From: Methylomicrobium lacus_A
Lineage (GTDB): Bacteria > Pseudomonadota > Gammaproteobacteria > Methylococcales > Methylomonadaceae
Length of the DNA: 64,000 nt
Assembly (NCBI RefSeq): GCF_041897535.1
Contig: NZ_CP169217.1
Location: 3,100,001-3,164,000 of the forward strand
Reading direction: 5' to 3'
Shown here: one piece after another, positions 33,064 to 41,934 of the stretch
Layout: each line of letters opens with the position of its first letter
How positions within the stretch are numbered: the first letter of the stretch is position 1
Program-made: the position numbers and the translations under genes
Notes under the pieces: model-generated
Told to the model about the DNA's origin: nothing
What the model saw: the letters and a program-made list of their open reading frames with translations, nothing else
Database searches by the model: none

Positions 33064-34686
33064 TCAATGCCCGCCGCTAGCTCCGCTGTCAGCCGAGACC
33101 TTGCTGACCCACGGCATCAGCAGTAGCGTGGCAAAAAACACCAGCGCCAGGATATGAAACATCGTATTCAGCGTCAGCACTTCGGCTTCGCGCATCGCCA
33201 TGCCGTAAACCTGCTTTAGCGCGGCCAAGTCGGCATCGGGCAGGCCGGCGCCGGATAGGCGTTGACTTAATCCGCCAAGCAAGGCCCATGCTTCCGGCGA
33301 TGCGGCCGTGACATGCTCGCGCAGTGCCGCGTAATTCCCCTTGTTCAATTGAATCATCAGCGTATTCGCGACCGCGAGACCGATCGCGCCGCCCAGGTTG
33401 CGCGTCAAGTTGTAGAGCCCGCTGGCATTCTTGACTTCTTCCGGCGGCAAGGTGCCTAGCGCCAGGGAATTGATCGGCAGGAAGCAATACATCAACGAAA
33501 AGCCCCGAATCGCCTGCGGCCAGAAAAATTCCCAGTAGCCCGAATCATAGGTCAGATTGCCGTTCATCCAGCAGCCCAGCGCGAAGCCGGACAAACCCAG
33601 CGCCAGCATCAGCCGCGAATCGATGCGTTTCACCAAGGGACCTGCGACGAACGCGGACAGCAACTGAAACATGCCGGTGACCATGATGTACTGACCGATC
33701 TGCAGGCTGTTCAGGCCTTTCACGCTGGCCAGATAGACCGGCATCAGAAACATCAGCGTGAACATACCGGTGCCGAGTATGAAGCCGAGCGTGCAGCCGA
33801 CCGTGAAATTGCGATTGCGGAACGCCCACAGGTCGACGATAGGATGATCTATCGTCAGTTCGCGGTAAAGCATCGCCATGCCGGAGGCAACCGCGACGAA
33901 AGTGAAAAATACGATCTCCCGGCTCTCGAACCATTGCTCCTTGACGCCTTCTTCGAGCACGAATTGCGCGCTGCCGAGAAACACCACGATGTAGACGATG
34001 CCGAGAAAATCGATCTTCTTCAGCAAATCCCACTCGGGTTCGTCGACCCGGACGAACTGCCATGTCGCCAAACACACCAGCACACCCGGTGCGAGATTGA
34101 TCAGAAACAGTGCCTTCCAGGATACGACTTCGGTCAGATAGCCGCCCAGCACCGGCCCCGCGGTCGGTGCCACCATCACCACCATGCCGACCACGATCAC
34201 CATCGCCGGCTGCAGGCGCGGCGGAAACAAGGTGTAGATCACCGCAAACACGGTCGGTATCATCGCGCCGCCGAACAAGCCCTGAAAGGCCCGGAACACC
34301 ACCATCGACGGCAGATTCCAGGCCAGCACGCAGCACAGGCTCATCAGGGTAAAACCGCCGCAGGACAGCACGAACAAAATGCGCGTGGAAAAGGCGCGCG
34401 CCAGCCAGCCCGACAGCGGGATGATCACGACTTCCGCGACCAGATAGGCGGTCTGTACCCAGGTGATCTCGTCCTTGGTCGCCGACAGCCCTGCCTGAAT
34501 CTGTTCCAGAGAGCTCGCAACGATCTGGATGTCCAGAATCGCCATGAAAATGCCGAACACCATCGCGGTGAAGCCGAGCCATTGCTGGGTCGTCAGCTCG
34601 CCATCGGGTGGGGATTGGATCGTTATGGCTTTGGGTGTGTGCGTGCTGTCTTGCGGGCGCGCCGCCAATGCTTCAGTGACTGACAT
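33064..34686 (-). CDS. emrB: DHA2-family drug:H+ antiporter (EmrB-like)
   Basis: 540 residues with 14 predicted transmembrane helices. Motif A-like WLARAFSTRILF after helix 2, motif C GPVLGGYLTE around residue 170. It exports hydrophobic compounds with the membrane fusion protein encoded 7 bases upstream and an outer-membrane factor across the intergenic region. Regulated presumably by the divergent TetR protein. Confidence 0.92.
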   Translation of the reverse strand: MSVTEALAARPQDSTHTPKAITIQSPPDGELTTQQWLGFTAMVFGIFMAILDIQIVASSLEQIQAGLSATKDEITWVQTAYLVAEVVIIPLSGWLARAFSTRILFVLSCGGFTLMSLCCVLAWNLPSMVVFRAFQGLFGGAMIPTVFAVIYTLFPPRLQPAMVIVVGMVVMVAPTAGPVLGGYLTEVVSWKALFLINLAPGVLVCLATWQFVRVDEPEWDLLKKIDFLGIVYIVVFLGSAQFVLEEGVKEQWFESREIVFFTFVAVASGMAMLYRELTIDHPIVDLWAFRNRNFTVGCTLGFILGTGMFTLMFLMPVYLASVKGLNSLQIGQYIMVTGMFQLLSAFVAGPLVKRIDSRLMLALGLSGFALGCWMNGNLTYDSGYWEFFWPQAIRGFSLMYCFLPINSLALGTLPPEEVKNASGLYNLTRNLGGAIGLAVANTLMIQLNKGNYAALREHVTAASPEAWALLGGLSQRLSGAGLPDADLAALKQVYGMAMREAEVLTLNTMFHILALVFFATLLLMPWVSKVSADSGASGGH

Positions 34687-34693
34687 GGCCGTT

Positions 34694-35719
34694 TTACCGC
34701 ACGCTGACCTTGACCGTGGTCGAGAGCCCGGGCCTCAGGCCGTCAAGATCGGCGCCCGCACGGAACTTGATCTTCACCGGCACCCGGCGTACGATCTTGG
34801 TGAAATTGCCGGTCGCGTTTTCGGGCGGCAGCAGGCTGAATTCGGAACCGGAAGCCGGCGCGAAACTGTCAACGATGCCCTCGAAAACGCGTCCCGGCAC
34901 CGCATCGACGCGAATCTCAACCGCCTGTCCTGCTTTCATCAGGGCAATCTGGGTTTCCTTGAAGTTCGCTTCGACAAACAGACCGCCGCCCGGAATCAGA
35001 TAGGCCAGCGCGCTGCCCGGTTGCACCAGTTGCCCGACCTGCACGCCGCGGTTGCCGATCACCCCGTCGAACGGTGCGACGATGCGGGTATTGGCCAGGT
35101 CGATGCGGGCCAGTTCCAGCATTGCCTCCGCCGCTTTTAGCCGGGCGCGGCTTTCATTCAGACGGGCATCCAGCGAAGACAGCCGGCTTTCCGCGCCCTG
35201 CCTGGCGGAAGCGAATTTGTCACGCTCGGCCTTGGCCTGTTTGTAGGCCGATTCGGCCGCGTCGCGGTTCTGCGCGGAAATGGCGCCTTCTTTTGCGAGG
35301 TTCGTAAAGCGTTTCAGATCCCTGGCCGATTTTTCGACGCTCGCGTCGGCGGAAGCGATGTTTGCGTGCTCCTGGCGGATCATCGCTTCCTGCGCTCGTT
35401 TATCGGTTTCCAGGGTGGCGGCGCTCGCCTTTTCGAGCAGGACCTGCGCCTCGGCCTGCGCGGCCTTGGCCTGGAAATCGTGGTCGTCGATCACGACCAA
35501 CAGGTCGCCGCGCTTCACCCGTTGGTTGTCTTCGAATAGCACCTCCTTCACATAGCCGCTTTCCTTCGGGCTGATCAGGCTCATGTGCGACTTCAGATAG
35601 GCATTGTCGGTGCTTTCGAAAGGATGCACGGCCTTGAGCCAGTAAAAGGCGCCGGCCGATGCCGCCAGGAGCAGGAGGGCGATCAGGAACAGCGGTGTCT
35701 TGTAAAAGGGAGTGCGCAT
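34694..35719 (-). CDS. emrA: membrane fusion protein (EmrA/HlyD family)
   Basis: 341 residues. Single N-terminal membrane helix (PLFLIALLLLAASAGAFYWL), biotinyl-lipoyl halves (VKEVLFEDNQRVKRGDLLVVID and VAPFDGVIGNRGVQVGQLV), and a long coiled-coil hairpin (about 85-195). It bridges EmrB and an outer-membrane channel. First gene of the minus-strand unit. Confidence 0.93.
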   Translation of the reverse strand: MRTPFYKTPLFLIALLLLAASAGAFYWLKAVHPFESTDNAYLKSHMSLISPKESGYVKEVLFEDNQRVKRGDLLVVIDDHDFQAKAAQAEAQVLLEKASAATLETDKRAQEAMIRQEHANIASADASVEKSARDLKRFTNLAKEGAISAQNRDAAESAYKQAKAERDKFASARQGAESRLSSLDARLNESRARLKAAEAMLELARIDLANTRIVAPFDGVIGNRGVQVGQLVQPGSALAYLIPGGGLFVEANFKETQIALMKAGQAVEIRVDAVPGRVFEGIVDSFAPASGSEFSLLPPENATGNFTKIVRRVPVKIKFRAGADLDGLRPGLSTTVKVSVR

Positions 35720-35732
35720 AATTTAAGGATTG

Positions 35733-35750
35733 CTAAACTGAACGGTTTAG
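35733..35750. promoter_or_regulatory. palindromic operator, probably for the TetR regulator
   Basis: CTAAAC-TGAACG-GTTTAG is a six-base-arm inverted repeat between the divergent emrA and tetR genes, 14 bases before emrA. It also overlaps possible promoter sequence, as expected for TetR-type repression. Confidence 0.6.
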
Positions 35751-35805
35751 TTTATTTTAATCGCGAAACCGATTCCTAAGCAATCAAATTTTCTTGAGTA
35801 AGATC

Positions 35806-36414
35806 ATGACCCACGCTTCCCCATCCAAACGACAGGCCATTCTCAATGCCGCGAGGCAGGCATTTCTCGCACACGGCTACAGCGGCGTCAGCATGGAAGC
35901 GATCGCCGAGGCCGCGCCGGTCTCGAAGCCGACGCTGTACAGCCATTTTCACGGCAAGCAGGAACTGTTTGCGGCGGTGATCGCCGAACAGTGCGCATCA
36001 CTGCTCGTAACGCTCGCGAGTTCACAGGGCAACAACCAGAACCCCGAGGTTGGACTGAAAAGGATCGCCCGCGCTTTCGTCGATCTGATTTATGCGCCCG
36101 AATCGCTGCAGCTTTACCGGCTTATCATCTCCGAGCAGCAACATTTTCCGGAATTGGGGGCTCAGGTCTATCGATCCGGCCCCGAACCGGTTCTGAAGCA
36201 ACTGTCTTCCTACCTTGCCGAACTGGCCGCAAGCGGCACGATGCAAATCGCCGATGTCGAGGCATCGAGCCGGCTGTTTCTGAGTATGTTGAAGGGGGAC
36301 GAGCATTTTCGCTGCTTGCTGGGGATGGAGGAGGGATTGAACGCTACGGAGAAGGAAGTTATGATCGATGCTGCCGTTGCCTTGTTTCTGAAGGGACATC
36401 GCTATGAAGCCTAG
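35806..36414 (+). CDS. TetR-family transcriptional regulator
   Basis: 202 residues from ATG 35806. N-terminal helix-turn-helix: FLAHGYSGVSMEAIAEAAPVSKPTLYSHF (split here as residues about 20-48). The C-terminal ligand-binding half fits TetR_C of efflux regulators. Divergent from emrAB and overlapping the outer-membrane factor gene by 11 bases, so it should control the whole efflux set via 35733-35750. Confidence 0.9.
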   Translation: MTHASPSKRQAILNAARQAFLAHGYSGVSMEAIAEAAPVSKPTLYSHFHGKQELFAAVIAEQCASLLVTLASSQGNNQNPEVGLKRIARAFVDLIYAPESLQLYRLIISEQQHFPELGAQVYRSGPEPVLKQLSSYLAELAASGTMQIADVEASSRLFLSMLKGDEHFRCLLGMEEGLNATEKEVMIDAAVALFLKGHRYEA

Positions 36415-37840
36415 CTTAGCGTCATGTTTGATCGCCGCCGGTTTGGCCGGCTGCGCGGTGGGCCCCGATTACAAGGAAACCGCGCCAAGTGTCCCTGAGC
36501 GCTGGCAAGCCGCCGGGTTGAAACCGGCGCAAGCGGGCGCTAAGCCTGTCGATTCCGAGGCGTTGAAGCGCTGGTGGCAGAGTTTCGGCGATGCCGAGCT
36601 GGACCGCCTGATGGCGGAGGCGCTGGACGGAAACCTCGACATCAAGATCGCGCTGGCCCGAATCGATCAGGCCCGCGCCGAGCGCCGCAGCACGCGCGCG
36701 GAATTGTTCCCGAAAGTCGATGTGGCCGCCGGCGCAGAGCGCAACGAGAATCCGTTTCCGGGATTCGCGCCCGGCATCAAGTTCAATCTGTTCGAGCTCG
36801 GCTTCGATGCGATCTGGGAAATCGATCTGTTCGGCCGCCAGCAGCGGCGCCTGGAGGCCGCCTCCGCGGATCTGGAGGGCGCGGCCGAAGCGTATCGCCA
36901 GTCGCAGGTCGTGCTGACCTCCGAAATCGCGCGCACCTATGTCGAATACCGGAGCCTTCAGAACCAGCTCAGAATTACGCGCTCAAACCTGGAGTCGCAG
37001 CAGAAGACGTTGCGATTGACCGAAAGGCTCAACGACGAAGGCGTCGGCACGAAGCACGATGTGGTGCGGGCGAGGGCGCAAGCGTCTGCGACCGAATCCC
37101 AGATTCCGGCGTTCGAAGCCCGGCTGACGGCGGCCTTGCGCCAGCTCGAAGTGCTGGCGGGGCGCAGGCCCGGTGCCCTGGATAAGCAACTGAATTCGAA
37201 CCGTGCGGTGCCGGCGGCGCCGGCGGTCCAGATTCTGTCTTCGCCGGCCGAAACGATACGCCATCGCCCCGACCTTCGCGTCGCCGAACGCAATCTCGCG
37301 GCCGCGACCGCGATGCAGGGGGCGGCGATCGCGGAACTGTTTCCGAAGCTATCGCTGTCGGCCTTCTTGGGGCTGCGCAATACCGACATCGAAAGCTTGT
37401 TCAAATCGGCGTCGTTTTCCTACGGCACCGCCGCCAATCTGTTACAGCCCTTGCTGAATTTCGGCCGCATCCGCGCCGGCATCGATCTGGCCGATGCGAA
37501 GCAGAAAGAGGCTTATCTGAACTATGAAAAGGCGGTGCTGGAGGCGCTGCAGGAAACCGAGACCGCGCTGACCCGCTACCTGAAGGAAGAAATCCGGCGG
37601 CAGACGCTTGCCCGCACGGTGGCCGACCTGAAGGAGTCGGTGCGCTTGTCGAATTTACGCTATACGGAAGGCGTCAGCTCGTTTCTGGACGTGCTGGACG
37701 CGCAACGCGCGCTTTATGTCGCCGAAATCGACCTGGCCCGCTCCGAGGCGGACGCTTCGACGAATCTGATTGCGGTATATAAGGCCTTGGGCGGCGGGGC
37801 TGAGGCGATGCAGCAGGCAAAATCTAACAGTTCGCCTTGA
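36404..37840 (+). CDS. NodT-family outer-membrane efflux lipoprotein
   Basis: 478 residues. Lipoprotein signal with lipobox LAGCAVGPDY (Cys about 17). Two TolC-type repeats of long helices, e.g. LDIKIALARIDQARAERRS and the later YTEGVSSFLDVLDAQRAL. It forms the outer-membrane exit duct of the tripartite pump with the EmrAB-like proteins, and is translated together with tetR (11-base overlap). Confidence 0.92.
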   Translation: MKPSLASCLIAAGLAGCAVGPDYKETAPSVPERWQAAGLKPAQAGAKPVDSEALKRWWQSFGDAELDRLMAEALDGNLDIKIALARIDQARAERRSTRAELFPKVDVAAGAERNENPFPGFAPGIKFNLFELGFDAIWEIDLFGRQQRRLEAASADLEGAAEAYRQSQVVLTSEIARTYVEYRSLQNQLRITRSNLESQQKTLRLTERLNDEGVGTKHDVVRARAQASATESQIPAFEARLTAALRQLEVLAGRRPGALDKQLNSNRAVPAAPAVQILSSPAETIRHRPDLRVAERNLAAATAMQGAAIAELFPKLSLSAFLGLRNTDIESLFKSASFSYGTAANLLQPLLNFGRIRAGIDLADAKQKEAYLNYEKAVLEALQETETALTRYLKEEIRRQTLARTVADLKESVRLSNLRYTEGVSSFLDVLDAQRALYVAEIDLARSEADASTNLIAVYKALGGGAEAMQQAKSNSSP

Positions 37841-37856
37841 AATCACCTCCCGCGGT

Positions 37857-38123
37857 CCCGAAAAAATTTATGCCAACCTATTGATCAGCTACCGGATGAA
37901 GGCCGTGTTCGTCCTCCCGATGGTGTGGCTTTCGGAAGTCAGTCAATACAACGAACCGAAACGTTTCGTCTAGCAGCAGCGCATCGGTCCGTTCAAATTC
38001 TGGAGCCACGAGGTCTGTCTGACCGAAACCGAAAACGGCATTCGGCTGGAGGACATCATGTTCTATGCCATGCCCTTCGGCTGGCTGGCAGAGCTTTTGA
38101 GCCGCCGGCTGATTGCGGGATAG
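37857..38123 (+). pseudogene. decayed SRPBCC-family gene remnant
   Basis: In one frame the DNA gives IYANLLISYRM..., WLSEVSQYNEPKRFV, a TAG stop at 37971, then QQRIGPFKFWSHE, ENGIRLEDIMFYAMPFGWL, stop at 38121. These strings match the second half of SRPBCC ligand-binding proteins (W-x-E-I-x-x-x-x-P-x-x-F-V, D-x-x-x-Y-x-x-P-F-G). The N terminus is missing and an internal stop is present, so it is a relic. Confidence 0.7.
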
Positions 38124-38308
38124 GCTGGAGCGAATTTTCGACACTCGACGCAATGATCTAGAAGTCAGCTGGAAACCGCACCCTGCACGTCGATCGGGTA
38201 AGTGACCCCAAAAGCGTTTTTGAGTTTGATTTTACCTGAGCGCTTTAGAAACGGTGCGTGTTGCGGTACCCTATCGGACTAAGTTTAATTTCGATCCGAT
38301 TCTCTCAA

Positions 38309-39052
38309 ATGATCTCCGGAACTCAAGTGGCTTCCCTCTCCCTGCTTCCCACAAAATATAAAGTCCTGTTTACGGGTTATCTCGTCACCATCGGCTTTGG
38401 ATTAATGATGGCGGGTGCGCAGATCATGCTGACCCATGGCATGGCCGATGGGAAACCCGGACTATCCATCGATGACATCATTTACAGCTATTATGGCAAT
38501 CGCACGGGTTCCAAACTGGAAACCATGCTGGAAGGGCAGATGAAGGCCATGGCGCCGGATGGAGACAGATTTGAGCTTATTCAATGGACCCGGGATGGCG
38601 CTCCCGCCGAGCAATGGAAGACCAAAATCGAGCCGTTGATACAGAAGTATTGCGCTTCCTGCCATAACGGAAGTTCGGAATTGCCCAATTTCACTAAACT
38701 CGAAAACTTACAAAAAGTCGCTGAGGTTGATCAAGGCGCCAGCTATAGCCTTTTGACTCGGGACTCCCATATTCATTTATTCGGTATTGCCTTTATCTTT
38801 ATGTTTATGGGCTGGATTTTTGCGATGGCCGAATTTCCCAGCCGTTGGCAAATCCTGCTTATCGCAACGCCCTTTGTATTTCTTATCCTCGATGTTCTTT
38901 CGTGGTGGCTCACCAAGTTCTTTCCCGAATGCGCCTGGCTGACCATGATAGGCGGCATCGGTTATAGTCTTGCTTCTACGGTGATGTTATTTACCTCGCT
39001 CGCGCAGATGTGGTTGCCGAAGAAATGGTGGCTGCCCATATGGCGGGACTAA
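38309..39052 (+). CDS. membrane protein with one c-type heme site (CASCH)
   Basis: 247 residues from ATG 38309; an upstream TTG/ATG start near 38258 cannot be excluded. One helix at about 17-38, then a periplasmic segment of about 110 residues with KYCASCHNGSSELPNF (C-x2-C-H), then four helices (HIHLFGIAFIFMFMGWIFAM and on). A single heme attached to a five-helix membrane protein suggests electron transfer to or from the quinone pool. I do not know the family. It lies alone between a relic and an IS element. Confidence 0.7.
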   Translation: MISGTQVASLSLLPTKYKVLFTGYLVTIGFGLMMAGAQIMLTHGMADGKPGLSIDDIIYSYYGNRTGSKLETMLEGQMKAMAPDGDRFELIQWTRDGAPAEQWKTKIEPLIQKYCASCHNGSSELPNFTKLENLQKVAEVDQGASYSLLTRDSHIHLFGIAFIFMFMGWIFAMAEFPSRWQILLIATPFVFLILDVLSWWLTKFFPECAWLTMIGGIGYSLASTVMLFTSLAQMWLPKKWWLPIWRD

Positions 39053-39063
39053 CATCGTACTCT

Positions 39064-39084
39064 GGTACGCATCACGTACCCTAC
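39064..39084 (-). repeat. diverged copy of the GTAGGGTGCGCA repeat
   Basis: GGTACGCATCACGTACCCTA is the inverted, diverged form of the repeat at 37-60 and 28112-28135, placed just before the IS1111-type element. Confidence 0.45.
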
Positions 39085-39249
39085 CAGCCTTCAATGGCTT
39101 GTATAGCAAGTAGATGTAATAAAGCGGCCCGCTGTCATCCTGCACCGAAACGGGTGGACAGTTTGAATAAAAAGTGTCAGCCTCCGAAAGTTGATTAAAC
39201 AAACACGGGGTCATCCGCAAAGGAAGCCCCAAAATAACCGGAGGCTGAC

Positions 39250-40260
39250 ATGAACTACTGTGGCATTGGTTTAGCAAGCAAAGCAAGCGCTATTTGCCTG
39301 ATGGATGGAGCTGGCGGCATTGTGCGGGAAGAAGAGATACCGACCGATGCGGATGGTTTCCGCATCTGCCTTGGCGGTGAGGAGGCGATGAAGTGCGTCG
39401 TGGAGGCGTCGCCCTTGGCGGAATGGGCGGTGCAGGTGTTGGAAAGATTAGGTCACGAAGCGGTGATTATTGATGCGAGGCGCGCCAAGGCGGTGGTCTG
39501 TACCAAGAAGAAGACCGATCGTGTGAACGCCCGCGACCTCGCGAATATGGCACGCACGGGTTGGTATACGGCGGTGCACCGCAAATCAGGAGCGGCACGG
39601 GAGTTGCGTACTTGGCTGGCGGCGCGGGCGGGGCTAGTCGAGACGGCGAATGCACTCAATGCCCGCATCCGAGGCTTGTTGCGGGCGCATGGGATCAAGT
39701 TGGGGAAGGTGGCGGAGCGGGAGTTCGAGATGAAAGTCCAGGCCGTGGTCGAGGCGCGCGAACCTGCCTTGGCGGGCGCTTTAACGCCATTATTGAATCT
39801 GTGGCGGCAGTCGATCGATGCGGCGGAAGTGTTACGCAAAGAGATCAAGGTGCGGATCCGGCAAGACAGCGTTTGCCGGCGATTGATGAGCGTGCCGGGC
39901 GTCGGGCCGTTGACGGCGGCGGCTTACCTGGCCACTATCGACGATCCTGAACGTTTTCAGCGCAGCGACCAAGTCGGCGCTTATCTCGGCTTAGTCCCGA
40001 GCGTCTATCAATCCGGCGACATCGATTACCGAGGGCGGATTACCAAGGAAGGTGACGGTTTACTTCGCTGGCTGCTGGTGGAGGCGGCGCATAATCTCCT
40101 GAGCCATACGCAGCGAGATTGTGCCTTGAAACGTTGGGGTGAGCGGCTGGAGGCACAAAAGGGCGTCGGCAAGGCGCGGGTGGCGGTGGCGCGGAAATTG
40201 GCGGTCATCCTGCACCGCTTATGGATCACCGGAGAGACATTCGACTGGCAACGGGTTTAA
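39250..40260 (+). CDS. IS110/IS1111-family transposase with altered DEDD residues
   Basis: 336 residues. N-terminal RuvC-like DEDD domain and C-terminal transposase_20 domain (MSVPGVGPLTAAAYLATI, about 220-237, with the catalytic Ser region). The expected first Asp (GID) is Gly here: GIGLASK at 5-11. The D-x-x-D pair reads TDRVNAR, with Asn for the second Asp. So two of four metal ligands are changed; the Glu in VVEAS is kept. This copy may be unable to cut unless helped in trans. Framed by the 11-base inverted repeats. Confidence 0.88.
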   Translation: MNYCGIGLASKASAICLMDGAGGIVREEEIPTDADGFRICLGGEEAMKCVVEASPLAEWAVQVLERLGHEAVIIDARRAKAVVCTKKKTDRVNARDLANMARTGWYTAVHRKSGAARELRTWLAARAGLVETANALNARIRGLLRAHGIKLGKVAEREFEMKVQAVVEAREPALAGALTPLLNLWRQSIDAAEVLRKEIKVRIRQDSVCRRLMSVPGVGPLTAAAYLATIDDPERFQRSDQVGAYLGLVPSVYQSGDIDYRGRITKEGDGLLRWLLVEAAHNLLSHTQRDCALKRWGERLEAQKGVGKARVAVARKLAVILHRLWITGETFDWQRV

Positions 40261-40361
40261 TGCGAAAAACCGAAAGTGTTGTTCAAAATAACTTAGATTC
40301 AACGCCTTAAGTGCATTCGAAGGGTTAGGAAAGGAGCGGCATTTTTAAAGATAAAAGTTTT

Positions 40362-40427
40362 CGGAAGGTTGGACCTCGTTCCGGGCTTGGATACAATCCG
40401 TCACAGTAGATTGAGGCCAACCCTCCG
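40362..40427 (+). ncRNA. candidate guide (bridge/seek) RNA hairpin of the IS1111-type element
   Basis: Long stem 40362-40377 with 40413-40427 (CGGA..GGTTGG.CCTC pairs with GAGG.CCAACC..TCCG) and a 35-base loop. The loop has CCGGGCTT, complementary to AAGCCCGG just outside the right end (40567-40574), and AGTAGAT, the same as AGTAGAT just outside the left end (39109-39115). One guide in each sense is what IS110-family target loops show. Position 3' of the transposase fits the IS1111 group. Transcription is not proven, and the full RNA is probably longer. Confidence 0.6.
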
Positions 40428-40567
40428 ATTACATCGTGCGGCATTGACCGCGGAGAGAAGCCTGAAAACCTTTTGTCTTTAAACATAAACTGATCGAAAT
40501 TTCCGAGGAATGAAAAACTGATATAAATACAGGCGCGGAGACTTGACAACAAGGGCCGCTTTAGAGA

Positions 40568-40714
40568 AGCCCGGATGCAGCGTAGCGGAATCCGGGTTAA
40601 GCTTTTGCCGCACCAAATTTTTTAATTCCAGCCGAATCTCAGATTACGCCGACGTAAAGCCACATGAACAGCGAAGTTCGCCTCTGTGTAGCGCCCGGAT
40701 TGCATCCGGGCTAC
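40568..40714. repeat. REP pair (AGCCCGGATGCAGCGTAGCG type)
   Basis: 40568-40596 is a classic REP; 40688-40714 is a palindromic GTAGCGCCCGGA...CCGGGCTAC hairpin. They are in inverted relation and flank about 90 bases with no gene, a REPIN-like unit at the IS1111 right end. Confidence 0.65.
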
Positions 40715-40757
40715 TTGCTTAATTACTCCTTGGTAGGAACGTATAGTATGATTACGG

Positions 40758-41774
40758 CTATGGAACAATAATAGTAACGATAACTTTGGCAGCCGCGGAG
40801 ACTAAAAGGGCTGAAGTAAATTTGGTAAGTGCGGCTATGACGCTTCTTTTATTGGCCGCAGTTGCTTCGCGAATCAAATTCTTGTCTCCAGCAGTTAGCG
40901 ACACGTATGATAGCTGTGACCACATATCGAGCGAATCTTCAGCTGTGCGACCAAGATGATACGCAAGTTTGTATGCAGCGAAGAGACCAACAAAGGAACA
41001 AAGTGAAAACCTAGCAAGTTGTTGCAATGACGCTCCTTCGGGGATAAACGCGCCAATCGAGCGAAAAATTAAGATAGCAACAAACGCGCCGGCAATATAG
41101 CGAGCGACGATAGGAAGGTAGTGTGATCGTTGTGTAATGTGCTTCCAAACGCTCGAAGTTTCGGCCCGTGGAAGCGCTTCAAACCATTGATCGACCGTAT
41201 TGAGTAGGCTGCGCGCTACCACATAGTCAACATACTTTACCGTTACGACTCCGGTCCGATTTCCCATGGTTCTGAGGATCTTTGGTATATGGAATGGCAT
41301 GCTTTCTCGCATCTGCTTTTCAACTGCAACGCGTGATGCTATTCGGACAGATAGAGAATAACTCTGCGGTTTCTCAACCCTCGGGAGCATTATCATAAAG
41401 TTGTAGGTGATGAGCACACTTTCGACTGCACTCGTAGAGCCTGAATTAAACCCTACAAACCGATTAAACGAGCTAAAGGTTTCTTGACTGTCGTTGACAT
41501 AGAAGACTTTGGCGGAGCAATTTGCAGCCTTGATGTTATACTGCTCACAACATTGAGTAATTCGATGATCGAGCTGCTGAAAATCACAAAGGGCTACCTG
41601 AAACGGCTCGTTGTAGGACTTTGATACATCCTCGGTTTTCCCTGTAAGTTCATGATAAATGCTTTGGAGCACCTGTAGGCTGATTTTAGTCTCATTCGGT
41701 GTTCCTTCACCAACGACAGCCAAGTCGCCGCTAGTTGTTTCACTAAGTATTTTCTCGTTGTCTTGGGTGGACAA
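40758..41774 (-). CDS. uncharacterised protein with C-terminal membrane helices
   Basis: 338 residues, not recognised. Residues 1-215 look cytosolic, mixed alpha/beta, with several Cys (CDFQQ, QCCEQY, ANCSAK). Three hydrophobic segments follow: about 222-246, 255-277 and 313-338, the last ending at the C terminus. The gene is AT-richer than folA and ansA and is placed beside IS and REP sequences, so it was probably acquired. An N-terminal sensor with C-terminal membrane part occurs among defence effectors, but no catalytic motif supports that. Confidence 0.65.
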   Translation of the reverse strand: MSTQDNEKILSETTSGDLAVVGEGTPNETKISLQVLQSIYHELTGKTEDVSKSYNEPFQVALCDFQQLDHRITQCCEQYNIKAANCSAKVFYVNDSQETFSSFNRFVGFNSGSTSAVESVLITYNFMIMLPRVEKPQSYSLSVRIASRVAVEKQMRESMPFHIPKILRTMGNRTGVVTVKYVDYVVARSLLNTVDQWFEALPRAETSSVWKHITQRSHYLPIVARYIAGAFVAILIFRSIGAFIPEGASLQQLARFSLCSFVGLFAAYKLAYHLGRTAEDSLDMWSQLSYVSLTAGDKNLIREATAANKRSVIAALTKFTSALLVSAAAKVIVTIIVP

Positions 41775-41934
41775 GCAATCCTCCTGAGTTGAAATATAAA
41801 AAACTAATTTTCGTATATCTTCCCTAGCTTTTAAATCGGTTGCAACAAATTTGTGATGTTAGCCTAGGCGCTTTTCAGCTCACCAATTACAGATGAGAAG
41901 TGGGAGGAAAAAGATAAGGTCTTTGGCCCCTTGC

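Larger units (their letters stand above)
39116..40566 (+). mobile_element. IS1111-type IS110-family element
   Basis: About 1.45 kb. An 11-base inverted repeat, TAAAGCGGCCC at 39120-39130 and GGGCCGCTTTA at 40553-40563, sits 3-4 bases from the proposed ends. Subterminal inverted repeats are typical of the IS1111 group. One transposase gene with about 300 bases of structured noncoding DNA after it. The right flank is a REP sequence (AAGCCCGGATGCAG), a usual target of this group. Outer limits were chosen from the guide-like matches described for the ncRNA and may be off by a few bases. Confidence 0.75.
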
